Notes: generated by a model from the sequence alone, not told the origin. Shown: positions 9,248-18,279, numbered from the stretch's first letter. The stretch is DNA of 64,000 nt from Streptomyces sp. NBC_01716 (GCF_036248275.1 NZ_CP109181.1:6014001-6078000); one strand, 5' to 3'. A program made the numbers and translations.

Positions 9248-9278
9248 TTGGACCGGACCCCCGGTGATCCCGCATACT
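9248..9278 (+). promoter_or_regulatory. Candidate leuA promoter
   Basis: TTGGAC (9248-9253), 19 nt, CATACT (9273-9278), about 50 nt before the leucine leader peptide. A second -10-like TACGCT at 9311-9316 would place transcription start almost on the leader ATG. Which one is used cannot be told. Confidence 0.35.
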
Positions 9279-9326
9279 GATACGGGCCCGCGCGGACCAC
9301 CCGGCTCAGCTACGCTGCGGAGCATC

Positions 9327-9374
9327 ATGCGTTTCGGGCTGCTTCTCCTTAGCTGCCGCGGCGAGGGTCTGTAG
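9327..9374 (+). CDS. leuA leader peptide
   Basis: 15-codon ORF encoding MRFGLLLLSCRGEGL, with four Leu codons in a row (CTG CTT CTC CTT) 90 nt before leuA. Leader peptides rich in Leu codons are known upstream of leucine biosynthesis genes, including actinobacterial leuA. Ribosome stalling when Leu-tRNA is scarce controls downstream expression. Pairing segments that could form alternative structures lie downstream. Confidence 0.85.
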   Translation: MRFGLLLLSCRGEGL

Positions 9375-9464
9375 TCGTAGGCCGACCCCCTCCCCGCGGA
9401 GTCTGGTGATGCGGTTTTCCCGCCCCGTCGGCCGTCCCAGCGGACACACGAGGAGCCCTACGCA
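9375..9464 (+). promoter_or_regulatory. leuA attenuator region
   Basis: Between the leader stop and leuA, GGCCGAC (about 9381) can pair with GTCGGCC (about 9427), and GCGGTTTTCCCGC forms a shorter hairpin followed by few T residues. Whether control is by termination or by occlusion of the AGGAG at 9451 is not clear from sequence. Confidence 0.5.
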
Positions 9465-11270
9465 ATGTCTGAGCGCACTTCCGAGCGCGGGACCGGTCCC
9501 GCCGCCGGATCGGCCGTCGGCCGTCCCACCCCCCTCACCAACGCCACGCACACCCAGCGCCCGTCCGGGATGCCGATCCACAAGTACGGCCGCTACGAGG
9601 CCGTGGACATCCCCGACCGCACCTGGCCCGACAACCGCGTCACCCAGGCGCCCCGCTGGCTCTCCACCGACCTGCGCGACGGCAACCAGGCCCTGATCGA
9701 CCCCATGTCGCCCGCGCGCAAGCGCGAGATGTTCGACCTGCTGGTACGCATGGGCTACAAGGAGATCGAGGTCGGCTTCCCGTCCTCCGGCGAGACCGAC
9801 TTCGCCTTCGTACGGTCGATCATCGAAGAGGGCGCCGTCCCCGAGGACGTGACCATCTCCGTCCTGACGCAGGCCAGGGAAGAGCTGATCGAGCGCACGG
9901 TGCAGTCGCTGGTCGGCGCCCACCGCGCCACCGTCCACCTCTACAACGCCACCGCCCCCACCTTCCGCCGCGTCGTCTTCCGGGGCACCCGCGAGCAGGT
10001 CAGGCAGATCGCCGTCGACGGTACGCGGCTGGTCTCCGAGTACGCCGAGAAGATCCTGGGCCCGGAGACCGTATTCGGCTACCAGTACAGCCCGGAGATC
10101 TTCACCGACACCGAGCTGGACTTCGCCCTGGAGGTCTGCGAGGGCGTCATGGACATCTGGCAGCCCGAGGAGGGCCGCGAGATCATTCTCAATCTGCCGG
10201 CCACCGTCGAGCGGTCCACGCCCTCCACGCACGCCGACCGCTTCGAGTGGATGTCGCGGAACCTGTCCCGCCGCGAGTACGTGTGCCTCTCCGTCCACCC
10301 GCACAACGACCGAGGCACGGCCGTCGCCGCCGCCGAGCTGGCGCTCATGGCCGGGGCGGACCGGATCGAGGGCTGTCTGTTCGGCCAGGGTGAGCGCACC
10401 GGCAACGTCGACCTGGTGACCCTGGGCATGAACCTGTTCTCCCAGGGCATCGACCCGCAGATCGACTTCTCGCAGATCGACGAGATCCGCCGCACCAGCG
10501 AGTACTGCAACCAGATGGAGATCCACCCGCGCCACCCCTACGCGGGCGACCTCGTCTACACCGCCTTCTCCGGCTCCCACCAGGACGCCATCAAGAAGGG
10601 CTTCGACGCCATGGAGGCCGACGCCGCCGCCCAGGGAAAGACGGTCGACGACATCGAATGGGCCGTGCCGTATCTGCCGATCGACCCCAAGGACGTGGGC
10701 CGCTCGTACGAGGCGGTCATCCGGGTCAACTCGCAGTCCGGCAAGGGCGGCATCGCGTACGTCCTGAAGAACGACCACAAGCTGGACCTGCCGCGCCGGA
10801 TGCAGATCGAGTTCTCGCGGATCATCCAGGCGAAGACCGACAGCGAGGGCGGCGAGGTCACCCCTGGCGCGATCTGGTCGATCTTCCAGGACGAGTACCT
10901 GCCCAACGCGGAGGAGCCCGGGGCCCGTTGGGGCCGGATCCAGCTGCGTTCCGGCCAGACCACGACCGAGAAGGACGGCACGGACACCCTCACCGTCGAG
11001 GCGGTCGTGGACGGCGTGGAGACCGCGCTGACCGGCACCGGCAACGGACCGATTTCGGCCTTCTTCTCCGCGCTGGCCGCCGTCGGGGTCGACGCCCGGC
11101 TGCTGGACTACTCGGAGCACACCATGAGCGAGGGCGCGAGCGCGCAGGCCGCCTCGTACATCGAGTGTGCCATCGACGGAAAGGTGCTGTGGGGTATCGG
11201 CATTGACGCCAACACCACGCGCGCCTCGCTGAAGGCAGTCGTCTCCGCGGTCAATCGCGCACCGCGCTGA
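9465..11270 (+). CDS. leuA: 2-isopropylmalate synthase
   Basis: 601 aa enzyme for the first committed step of leucine synthesis, condensing acetyl-CoA with 2-ketoisovalerate. The HMGL-like TIM barrel begins with STDLRDGNQALIDPM (near residue 65), contains HPHNDRGTAVAAAELALMAG with metal-binding His residues (near residue 280) and FGQGERTGNVDL. The C-terminal part (about 455-600) is the LeuA allosteric domain for leucine feedback inhibition. Length fits the long actinobacterial LeuA. ATG has AGGAG 9 nt upstream. A leucine leader peptide precedes it. Confidence 0.96.
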   Translation: MSERTSERGTGPAAGSAVGRPTPLTNATHTQRPSGMPIHKYGRYEAVDIPDRTWPDNRVTQAPRWLSTDLRDGNQALIDPMSPARKREMFDLLVRMGYKEIEVGFPSSGETDFAFVRSIIEEGAVPEDVTISVLTQAREELIERTVQSLVGAHRATVHLYNATAPTFRRVVFRGTREQVRQIAVDGTRLVSEYAEKILGPETVFGYQYSPEIFTDTELDFALEVCEGVMDIWQPEEGREIILNLPATVERSTPSTHADRFEWMSRNLSRREYVCLSVHPHNDRGTAVAAAELALMAGADRIEGCLFGQGERTGNVDLVTLGMNLFSQGIDPQIDFSQIDEIRRTSEYCNQMEIHPRHPYAGDLVYTAFSGSHQDAIKKGFDAMEADAAAQGKTVDDIEWAVPYLPIDPKDVGRSYEAVIRVNSQSGKGGIAYVLKNDHKLDLPRRMQIEFSRIIQAKTDSEGGEVTPGAIWSIFQDEYLPNAEEPGARWGRIQLRSGQTTTEKDGTDTLTVEAVVDGVETALTGTGNGPISAFFSALAAVGVDARLLDYSEHTMSEGASAQAASYIECAIDGKVLWGIGIDANTTRASLKAVVSAVNRAPR

Positions 11271-11424
11271 CCTGAGCGTTCACGGGCCCCGTCCACCGAT
11301 CGCGGTGGGCGGGGTTCGGCCATGTCGTGGCGACCTGACGCCGAGGTAATGACGCCGCATCGTTGCTGTGGTTAACATCACGTCAATGCGGCAAAGTTGC
11401 CGAAGCGTTACGGAGGTGCGCGAC

Positions 11425-12120
11425 GTGCTGCCAGGCCAGGGACCGAACGGCAGGAGACTGCGCGTCTGCGGCGTCACGACCGCCTGGAACACCATCGGGG
11501 ACGGGGAGTTCTTCTGCCCCGACTGCGGGGGCGACCGCAACTACCGCCGACGCACCGGCCGTCGCCGCTTCGCCGTCCTCGGTGTGCCGCTGGTGCCGCG
11601 CGGCTCCGCCGGCCCGGTGATCGAATGCGCCGCCTGCCACGGCCACTTCGGCACCGACATCCTCGACCACCCCACCACCGTCCGTTTCTCGGCGATGCTC
11701 CGCGACGCGGTGCACACGGTGGCGCTCGCCGTCCTCGCCGCGGGCGGCACCTCCTCCCGTACGGTCCGGGAGACCGCCGTCGGCACGGTCAGGGCCGCCG
11801 GGATCGAGGACTGCACCGAGGAGCAGCTCACGGACCTGGTGGACGCGCTGGCCGCCGACACCGGGCGCTTCCTGCTCGACCCGGGCCCCTGCGGTGCGGC
11901 GCTCGCCATCGAGCTGCACGAGGCGCTGGAGCCGCTGGCCCCGCACCTCGCCGCCGCCGGCCGGGAGTCGATCCTGCTCCAGGCCGCCCGGATCGCCCTC
12001 GCGGACGGGCCGTACAGCGCGGCGGAGCGCGACGTGCTCTCCACCGTCGGCGGGGCGCTCCAGCTGTGCGCGGACGACACGGCCCGGCTGCTCGAATCGG
12101 CCCGTACGCCCTCCCCCTGA
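11425..12120 (+). CDS. Zinc-ribbon/TerB-like protein
   Basis: 231 aa cytoplasmic protein of uncertain role. The N-terminal third has two CxxC pairs (FFCPDCGG near residue 32 and IECAACHG near residue 71), which together form a likely zinc ribbon. The rest is all-helical and resembles TerB-type domains, for example ILLQAARIALADGPYSAAERDVL, a pattern like the acidic metal-binding segment of TerB. I chose GTG 11425 because GGAGG at 11412-11416 is 8 nt upstream; longer in-frame starts lack a site. Monocistronic. Not a proven tellurite-resistance gene. Confidence 0.65.
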   Translation: MLPGQGPNGRRLRVCGVTTAWNTIGDGEFFCPDCGGDRNYRRRTGRRRFAVLGVPLVPRGSAGPVIECAACHGHFGTDILDHPTTVRFSAMLRDAVHTVALAVLAAGGTSSRTVRETAVGTVRAAGIEDCTEEQLTDLVDALAADTGRFLLDPGPCGAALAIELHEALEPLAPHLAAAGRESILLQAARIALADGPYSAAERDVLSTVGGALQLCADDTARLLESARTPSP

Positions 12121-12141
12121 GGCCGCCTGCTTCCCGGGCGG

Positions 12142-12157
12142 TACTCCCCGGGGAGTA
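12142..12157. promoter_or_regulatory. Perfect 16 bp palindrome, operator candidate
   Basis: TACTCCCCGGGGAGTA, a perfect inverted repeat without a loop, 122 bp upstream of the MMPL gene in a 159 bp gap. Such loopless symmetry suits a dimeric response regulator better than a terminator. The NarL-type regulator encoded 1.5 kb downstream of the exporter is the obvious candidate ligand. Confidence 0.45.
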
Positions 12158-12279
12158 GCGGCGGGCACCCGTCACCCCCGGCAGTAACCCCCATCTCGCC
12201 CTCACGCGCGACGAATCCGCCCCTTCCCGGCCCGAGGCTGAGACCAGACTCTGACCGGCTGTGCAGAAGGGGGCCCGCG

Positions 12280-14424
12280 ATGGGGGCCGAGAACAAACGC
12301 AGACGTCTGCTGCCCTGGGCGGTGGTCGGGCTGTGGGTGATCGTGATCGCGGTGGCCGCCATGTTCGCCGGGAAACTTTCCGGCGTGCAGCGCGACGAGG
12401 CCGTCGACTACCTCCCGGCGAGCGCCGACTCCACCCATGTGGAGAAGGTCCGGCAGGAGCTGCCCGGCGGGGAGACGACCGATCTGATCGTCGTCTACCA
12501 CCGCGACGGCGGGCTCACCGCCGCCGACCGGGCGGTCGCCGACGAGCAGTTGGCCCGGGTCGCCTCCGGACACGAGCTCACCGCACCGCCCAAGGGCATC
12601 CCGTCCGAGGACGGCACGACGCTGATGTACCCGATCGCGAGCGCCGCTCCGGCGCAGCCGGGCGCGGACAAGGAGGAGGCGCGGAAGGCCTTCGTCGATG
12701 AGGTACGGGCCGTCGCCACGACCGGCACCGGCGGGAGCGGCGCGGGCGGCGGCGGCAGCGGAAGCGACGGACTCGACATCGAGGTCGGCGGAGCCGGTGC
12801 GCTCCAGATCGACATGGAGTCCGTCTTCGAGTCCATCGACGGCACCCTGATGATCGCGACCGTGCTGGTGGTCGCGTTCCTGCTGATCCTCACCTACCGC
12901 AGCCCGTTCCTGTGGATCGTGCCCCTGCTCGTCGTGGGCGTCGCCGCGATCAGCTCGCGGGCCGTCGTCTACGGCCTGGTGCAGGGCTTCGACATCACCG
13001 TCACCAGCCAGAGCGCGGCGATCATGACCGTGCTCGTGTTCGGCGCGGGCACCGACTACGCGCTGCTGCTCGTCTCCCGCTACCGCGAGGAACTGCGCCG
13101 CGTACCCCACCCGTACGACGCGATGCGCATCGCGCTGCGCAACTGCGGCCCCGCCGTCGTCGCCTCGTCCGGCACCGTGGCGGCCGGTCTCCTCTGTCTC
13201 CTGGTCGCCGACCTCAACAGCAGCAGCGGCATGGGACCGATCGCCGCCATCGGCGTCGTGTGCGCGCTCGTCGCGATGCTCACGCTGCTGCCCGCCGTCC
13301 TGGTGCTGCTCGGCCGCCGCGTCTTCTGGCCGCTGATCCCCGTTTACGGCAGCGAGGTCAAACAGCGCCGCTCCTTCTTCGCGGCCATGGGCACGTCGGC
13401 GTCCCGCAGGCCGGTCGCCGTGCTGGGCAGCGGACTCGTGCTGCTCGGCGCCCTCGCCGTCGGCATCCTGAACCTGCCCGGCACCCTGAAGCAGGACGAC
13501 AGCTTCATCGACCGGCCCGAGTCCGTCACCGCCATGCAGCGTCTGACCGAGGCGTACCCGGAGCAGAGCGCCCAGCCCATCAGCGTCATGGCGCCGGCCG
13601 GCCGGGCCGACGCGGCGCTGGAGAGAGCCCGTACGGTGCCGGGCGTCGCCGACGCCGAACGGGGCCGCAGCGGCGGAGGCTGGACCGAGATCGCCGTCTT
13701 CGCGAAGGACGCGCCCGAGTCGGCCGGCGAGACCGCCACCATCGAACGGCTGCGGTCCACCCTCGACGACGGGACCTACGTCGGCGGCCCCAGCGCGCAG
13801 CAGCTCGACCTCGCCGACACCAGCGCGAGCGACCGGCTGTATGTCATCCCGCTCGTCATCGTCGCCGTCCTGCTGATCCTCGTCGCCCTGCTGCGCAGCC
13901 TCGTGGCCCCTCTGATGCTGGTGGTCGCCGTCGTGGTCGTCTGGGGCGCGGCCATGGGCATCGGCGGGCTGGTCTTCGAGCCGCTGCTGGGCTTCGGCGG
14001 GACCGATCCGGGGCTTCCGCTGCTCTCGTTCGTCTTCCTCGTCGCCCTCGGCGTCGACTACGGCATCTTCCTGATGCACCGGATGCGCGAGGAGGCGCTG
14101 AAGGGGGCCGAGCCCGAGCAGGCCGCGCTGAGCGCGCTGCGCAGCACGGGCGGTGTGATCGCCTCGGCAGGCGTCGTGCTCGCCGCGACGTTCGCGGTCC
14201 TGGCCTCCCTGCCACTGGTGCAACTCGCGGAGATGGGCATCCTCGTCGCCGTGGGCGTCCTGCTGGACACCTTCCTGGTGCGCACGTATCTGGTGACGAG
14301 CGCGAGCGTGCTGCTCGGTCGCAAGGTCTGGTGGCCGGGGGCGCTCTCCAAACCGCCGGCCGCGCCGCCGTCCGACGGGGAACGGGCGGACCGCGAGCGG
14401 GAGCCGGTCGGCACCGGCGCCTGA
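12280..14424 (+). CDS. MMPL family transporter (RND-like)
   Basis: 714 aa inner-membrane exporter of the MMPL branch of the RND superfamily; members move lipids, drugs or other hydrophobic compounds using the proton gradient. Two repeats are visible: TM1 at residues 8-30, an extracytoplasmic loop (about 30-185) with a Gly/Ser-rich stretch near 150, TM2-6 (about 190-350, including VFGAGTDYALLLVSRYREEL), a second loop (about 390-515), then TM8-12 with ALGVDYGIFLMHRMREE. The paired GxDYxxxL/F motifs are diagnostic. It precedes a histidine kinase/response regulator pair, separated by a strong terminator. Substrate unknown. Confidence 0.88.
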   Translation: MGAENKRRRLLPWAVVGLWVIVIAVAAMFAGKLSGVQRDEAVDYLPASADSTHVEKVRQELPGGETTDLIVVYHRDGGLTAADRAVADEQLARVASGHELTAPPKGIPSEDGTTLMYPIASAAPAQPGADKEEARKAFVDEVRAVATTGTGGSGAGGGGSGSDGLDIEVGGAGALQIDMESVFESIDGTLMIATVLVVAFLLILTYRSPFLWIVPLLVVGVAAISSRAVVYGLVQGFDITVTSQSAAIMTVLVFGAGTDYALLLVSRYREELRRVPHPYDAMRIALRNCGPAVVASSGTVAAGLLCLLVADLNSSSGMGPIAAIGVVCALVAMLTLLPAVLVLLGRRVFWPLIPVYGSEVKQRRSFFAAMGTSASRRPVAVLGSGLVLLGALAVGILNLPGTLKQDDSFIDRPESVTAMQRLTEAYPEQSAQPISVMAPAGRADAALERARTVPGVADAERGRSGGGWTEIAVFAKDAPESAGETATIERLRSTLDDGTYVGGPSAQQLDLADTSASDRLYVIPLVIVAVLLILVALLRSLVAPLMLVVAVVVVWGAAMGIGGLVFEPLLGFGGTDPGLPLLSFVFLVALGVDYGIFLMHRMREEALKGAEPEQAALSALRSTGGVIASAGVVLAATFAVLASLPLVQLAEMGILVAVGVLLDTFLVRTYLVTSASVLLGRKVWWPGALSKPPAAPPSDGERADREREPVGTGA

Positions 14425-14445
14425 GCGGCGGCGGCCGTGAAGTGA

Positions 14446-14484
14446 CCGGTGCGGTACGGCTCCTGGGGGGCCGTACCGCACCGG
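14446..14484 (+). terminator. Terminator after the MMPL gene
   Basis: Perfect 15 bp stem CCGGTGCGGTACGGC / GCCGTACCGCACCGG with a 9 nt loop, between the exporter and the histidine kinase. Confidence 0.7.
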
Positions 14485-14509
14485 AGCGCGACGAGAGAGG
14501 ATGAACCCC

Positions 14510-15844
14510 GTGTCAGACACCCCCGCCAGAGGACGGCGCACCGAACGCGTCTTCGCCGTGCTCAACCGCGACTCGCTCGACGCACCGCACCGGATGCGCA
14601 CCGACGTGGTGGTCAGCGCGGTCGTCGGTGCGCTGGGCGCCGTGCTCGCCTCCGTCGTGCCCGACGACGGCCTGGCCCTTGACGCCCTCGGCTGGGCGAT
14701 CCTCGCCTTCGTCTCCGCTGCCCTGGCATGGCGACGGCGCCACCCGGTGGCCGTCCTGCTGGTGATGGTGGCCGTCGTCGCCCCGTACCACGCGATGGAC
14801 TACTCGCACGCGGCCACCACACCGGCCATGCTGGTCGCCCTCTACACCGTCTCCGTCACCACCCCGCCGCTGCGTGCCGCGCTGATCGGTGTCGGCATGG
14901 TCTGTCTCACGCTCACCGTGATGTTCGCCGTCGATGTCGACCTGGGCCTGAAGATGCTCCGGACGTCGGGCTGGATCATCGCGGTCGTCGTCATCGGCAT
15001 GGACGTACGCGTCTACCGCAAGTACATCGCGGCGGTCGTGGAACGCGCCGAACGCGCTGAGCGGACCCGGGAGGAGGAGGCCGCCCGCCGTGTCGCCGAG
15101 GAGCGCCTGCGGATCGCCAGGGACCTGCACGATCTGCTGGCCCACAGCATCACGCTCATCGGTGTCCAGACGTCGGTGGCCTCGCACGTCCTGTCCGTCG
15201 ACCCCGGCCGGCTGGACCGGGCCGCCATCGCCCAGGCGCTCGACGGCATCTCCGACACCTGCCGTGACGCGCGCTCCGAACTGCGCACGACGCTGGAGGT
15301 GCTGCGCGCGGGCGGCAAGGGCGAGGAGGAGGGCACCTGGGGAGGCGCCCTGCCCGATCTGGCGGCGCTGTCCGGCCTCGTGGAGTCCGCGCGGACCGCG
15401 GGTGCGGAGACGGAGCTCACGGTGCGGGTGGACGGCGTACGGGTGCCACCGGTGGCCGGGGCGGCGGCCTACCGGATCGTGCAGGAATCGCTCACCAACG
15501 CGGTACGGCACGCGGGCCCCGCCCCACGGGTACGCGTCCGGGTCGAGACGTGCGACGGGGCCCTGCACGTCACCGTGACCGACAACGGGGGCACTCCCGG
15601 CGGCAAGGGGGCGCCCGCCGACCCCGGCTACGGCATCGTCGGCATGCGCGAGCGGGCCCGCAGCGTCGGGGGCACGCTCGAAGCGGGGTCGTACGACGGC
15701 GGGTTCCGGGTCTCCGCGCTGCTGCCGCTGCGGGGCCGGGGCGAGGACGCCGCAGAGGACGCCGCGGAGAACGCCCCGGCCGAGGGCACGGGCGGTCCGG
15801 CGCACTCGGACCTGCCCGCCGGGCGACGGGAGTCGCTCGCGTGA
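14510..15844 (+). CDS. Two-component sensor histidine kinase (NarL-type partner)
   Basis: 444 aa membrane kinase. Several transmembrane segments occupy about residues 35-165. HisKA_3 follows, with the DLHDLLAHS phosphoacceptor His near residue 207. HATPase_c is at about 320-415, with QESLTNAVRHAG (N box), VTDNGG and GYGIVGMRERA (G box). An Ala/Glu-rich tail follows. GTG 14510 is preferred because GAGAGAGG is then about 9 nt upstream; ATG 14501 would abut it. The stop overlaps the regulator start (GTGA). Signal unknown; control of the adjacent MMPL exporter is an inference. Confidence 0.88.
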   Translation: MSDTPARGRRTERVFAVLNRDSLDAPHRMRTDVVVSAVVGALGAVLASVVPDDGLALDALGWAILAFVSAALAWRRRHPVAVLLVMVAVVAPYHAMDYSHAATTPAMLVALYTVSVTTPPLRAALIGVGMVCLTLTVMFAVDVDLGLKMLRTSGWIIAVVVIGMDVRVYRKYIAAVVERAERAERTREEEAARRVAEERLRIARDLHDLLAHSITLIGVQTSVASHVLSVDPGRLDRAAIAQALDGISDTCRDARSELRTTLEVLRAGGKGEEEGTWGGALPDLAALSGLVESARTAGAETELTVRVDGVRVPPVAGAAAYRIVQESLTNAVRHAGPAPRVRVRVETCDGALHVTVTDNGGTPGGKGAPADPGYGIVGMRERARSVGGTLEAGSYDGGFRVSALLPLRGRGEDAAEDAAENAPAEGTGGPAHSDLPAGRRESLA

Positions 15845-16539
15845 GCATGATCCGTGTACTGCTCGCCGACGACCAGCGCCTCGTGCGGGCCTCCTTCGCG
15901 ATGCTCGTCGAGTCCGCGCCGGACATGGCGGTCGTGGGCCAGGCCGGCACCGGCAGGGAAGCCGTCGAACTGGCCCGCTCCGCGCGCGCCGACCTCGTCG
16001 TCATGGACATCCGGATGCCCGACACCGACGGCATCGAGGCGACCCGGCTGATCGCGTCCGACGACGACCTCGCCGGTGTCAAGGTGCTGGTCCTCACCAC
16101 GTACGACACCGACGAGCACGTCGTGGAGGCGCTGCGGGCGGGCGCGTCCGGCTTCCTCGTGAAGGACATCAGACCGGCCGAACTCCTCGCCGCCATCAGG
16201 ACGGTGGCGGCCGGCGACTCCCTGCTCTCCCCGGGCCCGACGGCGCGCCTGATCGCCCGCGTGCTCAGCGCCCGCAGCCGGGTGCCGGAGATGCTGAGCG
16301 CCGGCGGCCCCGACTGTCTGTCGGCCCGTGAGCGGCAGGTGCTCGCGCTCGTCGCACGCGGCCTCACCAACACGGAGATCGCGGAGTCGCTCGGCCTCAG
16401 CCCGCTGACCGCCAAGACGCATGTGAGCCGCATCATGGGCAAGCTCCGGGCCCGGGACCGGGCGCAACTGGTGATCATCGCCTACGAGTCGGGCCTGGTG
16501 ACGCCCCGGGACGACCGGACACCCACCGCCGACGGCTGA
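15841..16539 (+). CDS. NarL/FixJ family response regulator
   Basis: 232 aa DNA-binding regulator. The receiver domain has the acidic pair in LLADDQ, phosphoacceptor Asp in VVMDIRMPDTDG near residue 56 and the Thr/Lys switch residues in LVLTTYDTD and FLVKDI. A LuxR-type HTH at about 160-225 contains LSARERQVLALVARGLTNTE. GTG 15841 overlaps the kinase TGA, so kinase and regulator are made as a coupled pair. Confidence 0.92.
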   Translation: MSMIRVLLADDQRLVRASFAMLVESAPDMAVVGQAGTGREAVELARSARADLVVMDIRMPDTDGIEATRLIASDDDLAGVKVLVLTTYDTDEHVVEALRAGASGFLVKDIRPAELLAAIRTVAAGDSLLSPGPTARLIARVLSARSRVPEMLSAGGPDCLSARERQVLALVARGLTNTEIAESLGLSPLTAKTHVSRIMGKLRARDRAQLVIIAYESGLVTPRDDRTPTADG

Positions 16540-16596
16540 CGGCATCCCGACGGCGCCCAGGCCGCGCCCGCGCGGGGAGAACCGGGGGCGGCCCGA

Positions 16597-16614
16597 GCCG
16601 AACGACAGGCCCTG
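16597..16614. repeat. Copy of the AGGGCCTGTCGTT dispersed repeat
   Basis: On the minus strand reads CCAGGGCCTGTCGTTCGG. Lies in the gap between the response regulator and recO. Other copies are at about 42269, 43562 and 52618. Confidence 0.55.
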
Positions 16615-16650
16615 GACCGGCCCGCCCTCCCCGTGCGGGAGAATGGCGCC

Positions 16651-17400
16651 ATGAGCCTGTTCCGCGACGACGGCATCGTGCTGCGCACCCAGAAGCTGGG
16701 TGAGGCGGACCGCATCATCACGTTCCTCACCCGGGGCCACGGCCGCGTCCGGGCCGTCGCGCGCGGAGTCCGCCGTACGAAGTCCAAGTTCGGCGCCAGA
16801 CTCGAACCCTTCTCCCATGTCGACGTGCAGTTCTTCGCACGCGGCAGCGAACTCGTCGGACGCGGCCTGCCGCTCTGTACGCAGAGCGAGACCATCGCCC
16901 CGTACGGCGGCGCCATCGTCACCGACTACCCCCGCTACACGGCCGGTACGGCCATGCTGGAGACCGCCGAGCGGTTCACCGACCACGAGGGCGAACCGGC
17001 GGTCCAGCAGTATCTGCTCCTCGTCGGCGGGCTGCGCACGCTCTCGCGAGGGGAGCACGCCCCGCATCTGATCCTTGACGCCTTCCTGCTGCGCTCCCTC
17101 GCGGTCAACGGTTACGCGCCGAGCTTCGAGGACTGCGCGAAGTGCGGTCTCGACGGGCCGAACCGGTTCTTCTCGGTCGCGGCCGGCGGCGTCATATGCG
17201 CCGAGTGCCGGGTGCCCGGCAGCGTCGTACCCTCGCCGGAGGCGGTCGGTCTGCTCAGCGCGCTGCTGACCGGCGACTGGGGGACGGCGGACGCGTGCGA
17301 GGCTCGTCATGTCCGGGAGGGCAGCGGGCTGGTGTCCGCGTATCTGCACTGGCATCTGGAGCGCGGTCTGCGCTCACTCAGATATGTAGAGAAGAATTAG
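16651..17400 (+). CDS. recO: DNA repair protein RecO
   Basis: 249 aa recombination mediator that helps load RecA on SSB-coated DNA. The N-terminal OB fold starts MSLFRDDGIVLRTQKLGEAD. The helical C-terminal part has a Cys4 zinc finger (CAKCGLDGPNRFFSVAAGG with a second CAEC) near residues 160-185. ATG 16651 follows GGGAGAATGGCGCC, almost identical to the sequence before era, where GAGAAT may act as a -10 for a leaderless mRNA. The stop overlaps the AGGAG used by uppS, so the two form an operon. Confidence 0.93.
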   Translation: MSLFRDDGIVLRTQKLGEADRIITFLTRGHGRVRAVARGVRRTKSKFGARLEPFSHVDVQFFARGSELVGRGLPLCTQSETIAPYGGAIVTDYPRYTAGTAMLETAERFTDHEGEPAVQQYLLLVGGLRTLSRGEHAPHLILDAFLLRSLAVNGYAPSFEDCAKCGLDGPNRFFSVAAGGVICAECRVPGSVVPSPEAVGLLSALLTGDWGTADACEARHVREGSGLVSAYLHWHLERGLRSLRYVEKN

Positions 17401-17413
17401 GAGACACGAGCGC

Positions 17414-18268
17414 ATGGCACGACGCGGAATCCTGGGCCGGCCCCGCCGCGAGTACAAGGTCCCCGAGCCGCACCCCTCCGGTGCGGTCCCGCCGAAGATC
17501 CCCGGCGAGCTGGTCCCCAAGCATGTCGCGTGCGTGATGGACGGCAACGGCCGCTGGGCCAAGGAGCGCGGTCTGCCGCGCACCGAGGGCCACAAGGTCG
17601 GCGAGGGCGTCGTGCTGGACGTGCTCAAGGGCTGTCTGGAGATGGGCGTCAAGAACCTGTCCCTGTACGCCTTCTCCACCGAGAACTGGAAGCGCACGCC
17701 CGACGAGGTGCGCTTCCTCATGAACTTCAACCGCGATGTCATCCGGCGCCGCCGCGACGAGATGAACGAACTCGGCATCCGGATCCGCTGGGTCGGCCGG
17801 ATGCCCAAGATGTGGAAGTCGGTCGTCCAGGAGCTCCAGGTGGCGCAGGAGCAGACCGTCGACAACGACGCCATGACGCTCTACTTCTGTGTCAACTACG
17901 GGGGCCGCGCGGAGATCGCGGACGCGGCGCGGGCGCTCGCGGCAGACGTGGCGGCGGGCAAGCTCGACCCGTCCAAGGTCAACGAGAAGACCTTCGCGAA
18001 ATATCTGTACTACCCGGACATGCCGGACGTGGATCTCTTCCTGCGGCCGAGCGGTGAGCAGCGTACGTCCAACTACCTGATCTGGCAGAGCAGTTACGCC
18101 GAGATGGTCTTCCAGGACGTGCTGTGGCCGGACTTCGACCGGCGGGACCTGTGGCGGGCCTGTCTGGAATTCGCCCACCGGGACCGCCGATTCGGCGGGG
18201 CGCTGCCCAACGAACAGGACAAGTCCGGCGAGTTGAGCGAGAAGAACCACCCGGGCGAAGGGGCGTAA
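17414..18268 (+). CDS. uppS: Isoprenyl transferase (undecaprenyl diphosphate synthase)
   Basis: 284 aa cis-prenyltransferase making the polyprenyl diphosphate carrier lipid for cell-wall synthesis. Signature motifs in order: HVACVMDGNGRWAKERGL (near residue 38, with the catalytic Asp), YAFSTENWKR (near 88) and the C-terminal LFLRPSGEQRTSNYLIWQSS and MVFQDVLWPDF. The N-terminal 35-residue basic/Pro-rich extension is usual in actinobacteria. AGGAG at the recO stop is 9 nt upstream of ATG. Confidence 0.94.
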   Translation: MARRGILGRPRREYKVPEPHPSGAVPPKIPGELVPKHVACVMDGNGRWAKERGLPRTEGHKVGEGVVLDVLKGCLEMGVKNLSLYAFSTENWKRTPDEVRFLMNFNRDVIRRRRDEMNELGIRIRWVGRMPKMWKSVVQELQVAQEQTVDNDAMTLYFCVNYGGRAEIADAARALAADVAAGKLDPSKVNEKTFAKYLYYPDMPDVDLFLRPSGEQRTSNYLIWQSSYAEMVFQDVLWPDFDRRDLWRACLEFAHRDRRFGGALPNEQDKSGELSEKNHPGEGA

Positions 18269-18279
18269 GAGCCGTACGG

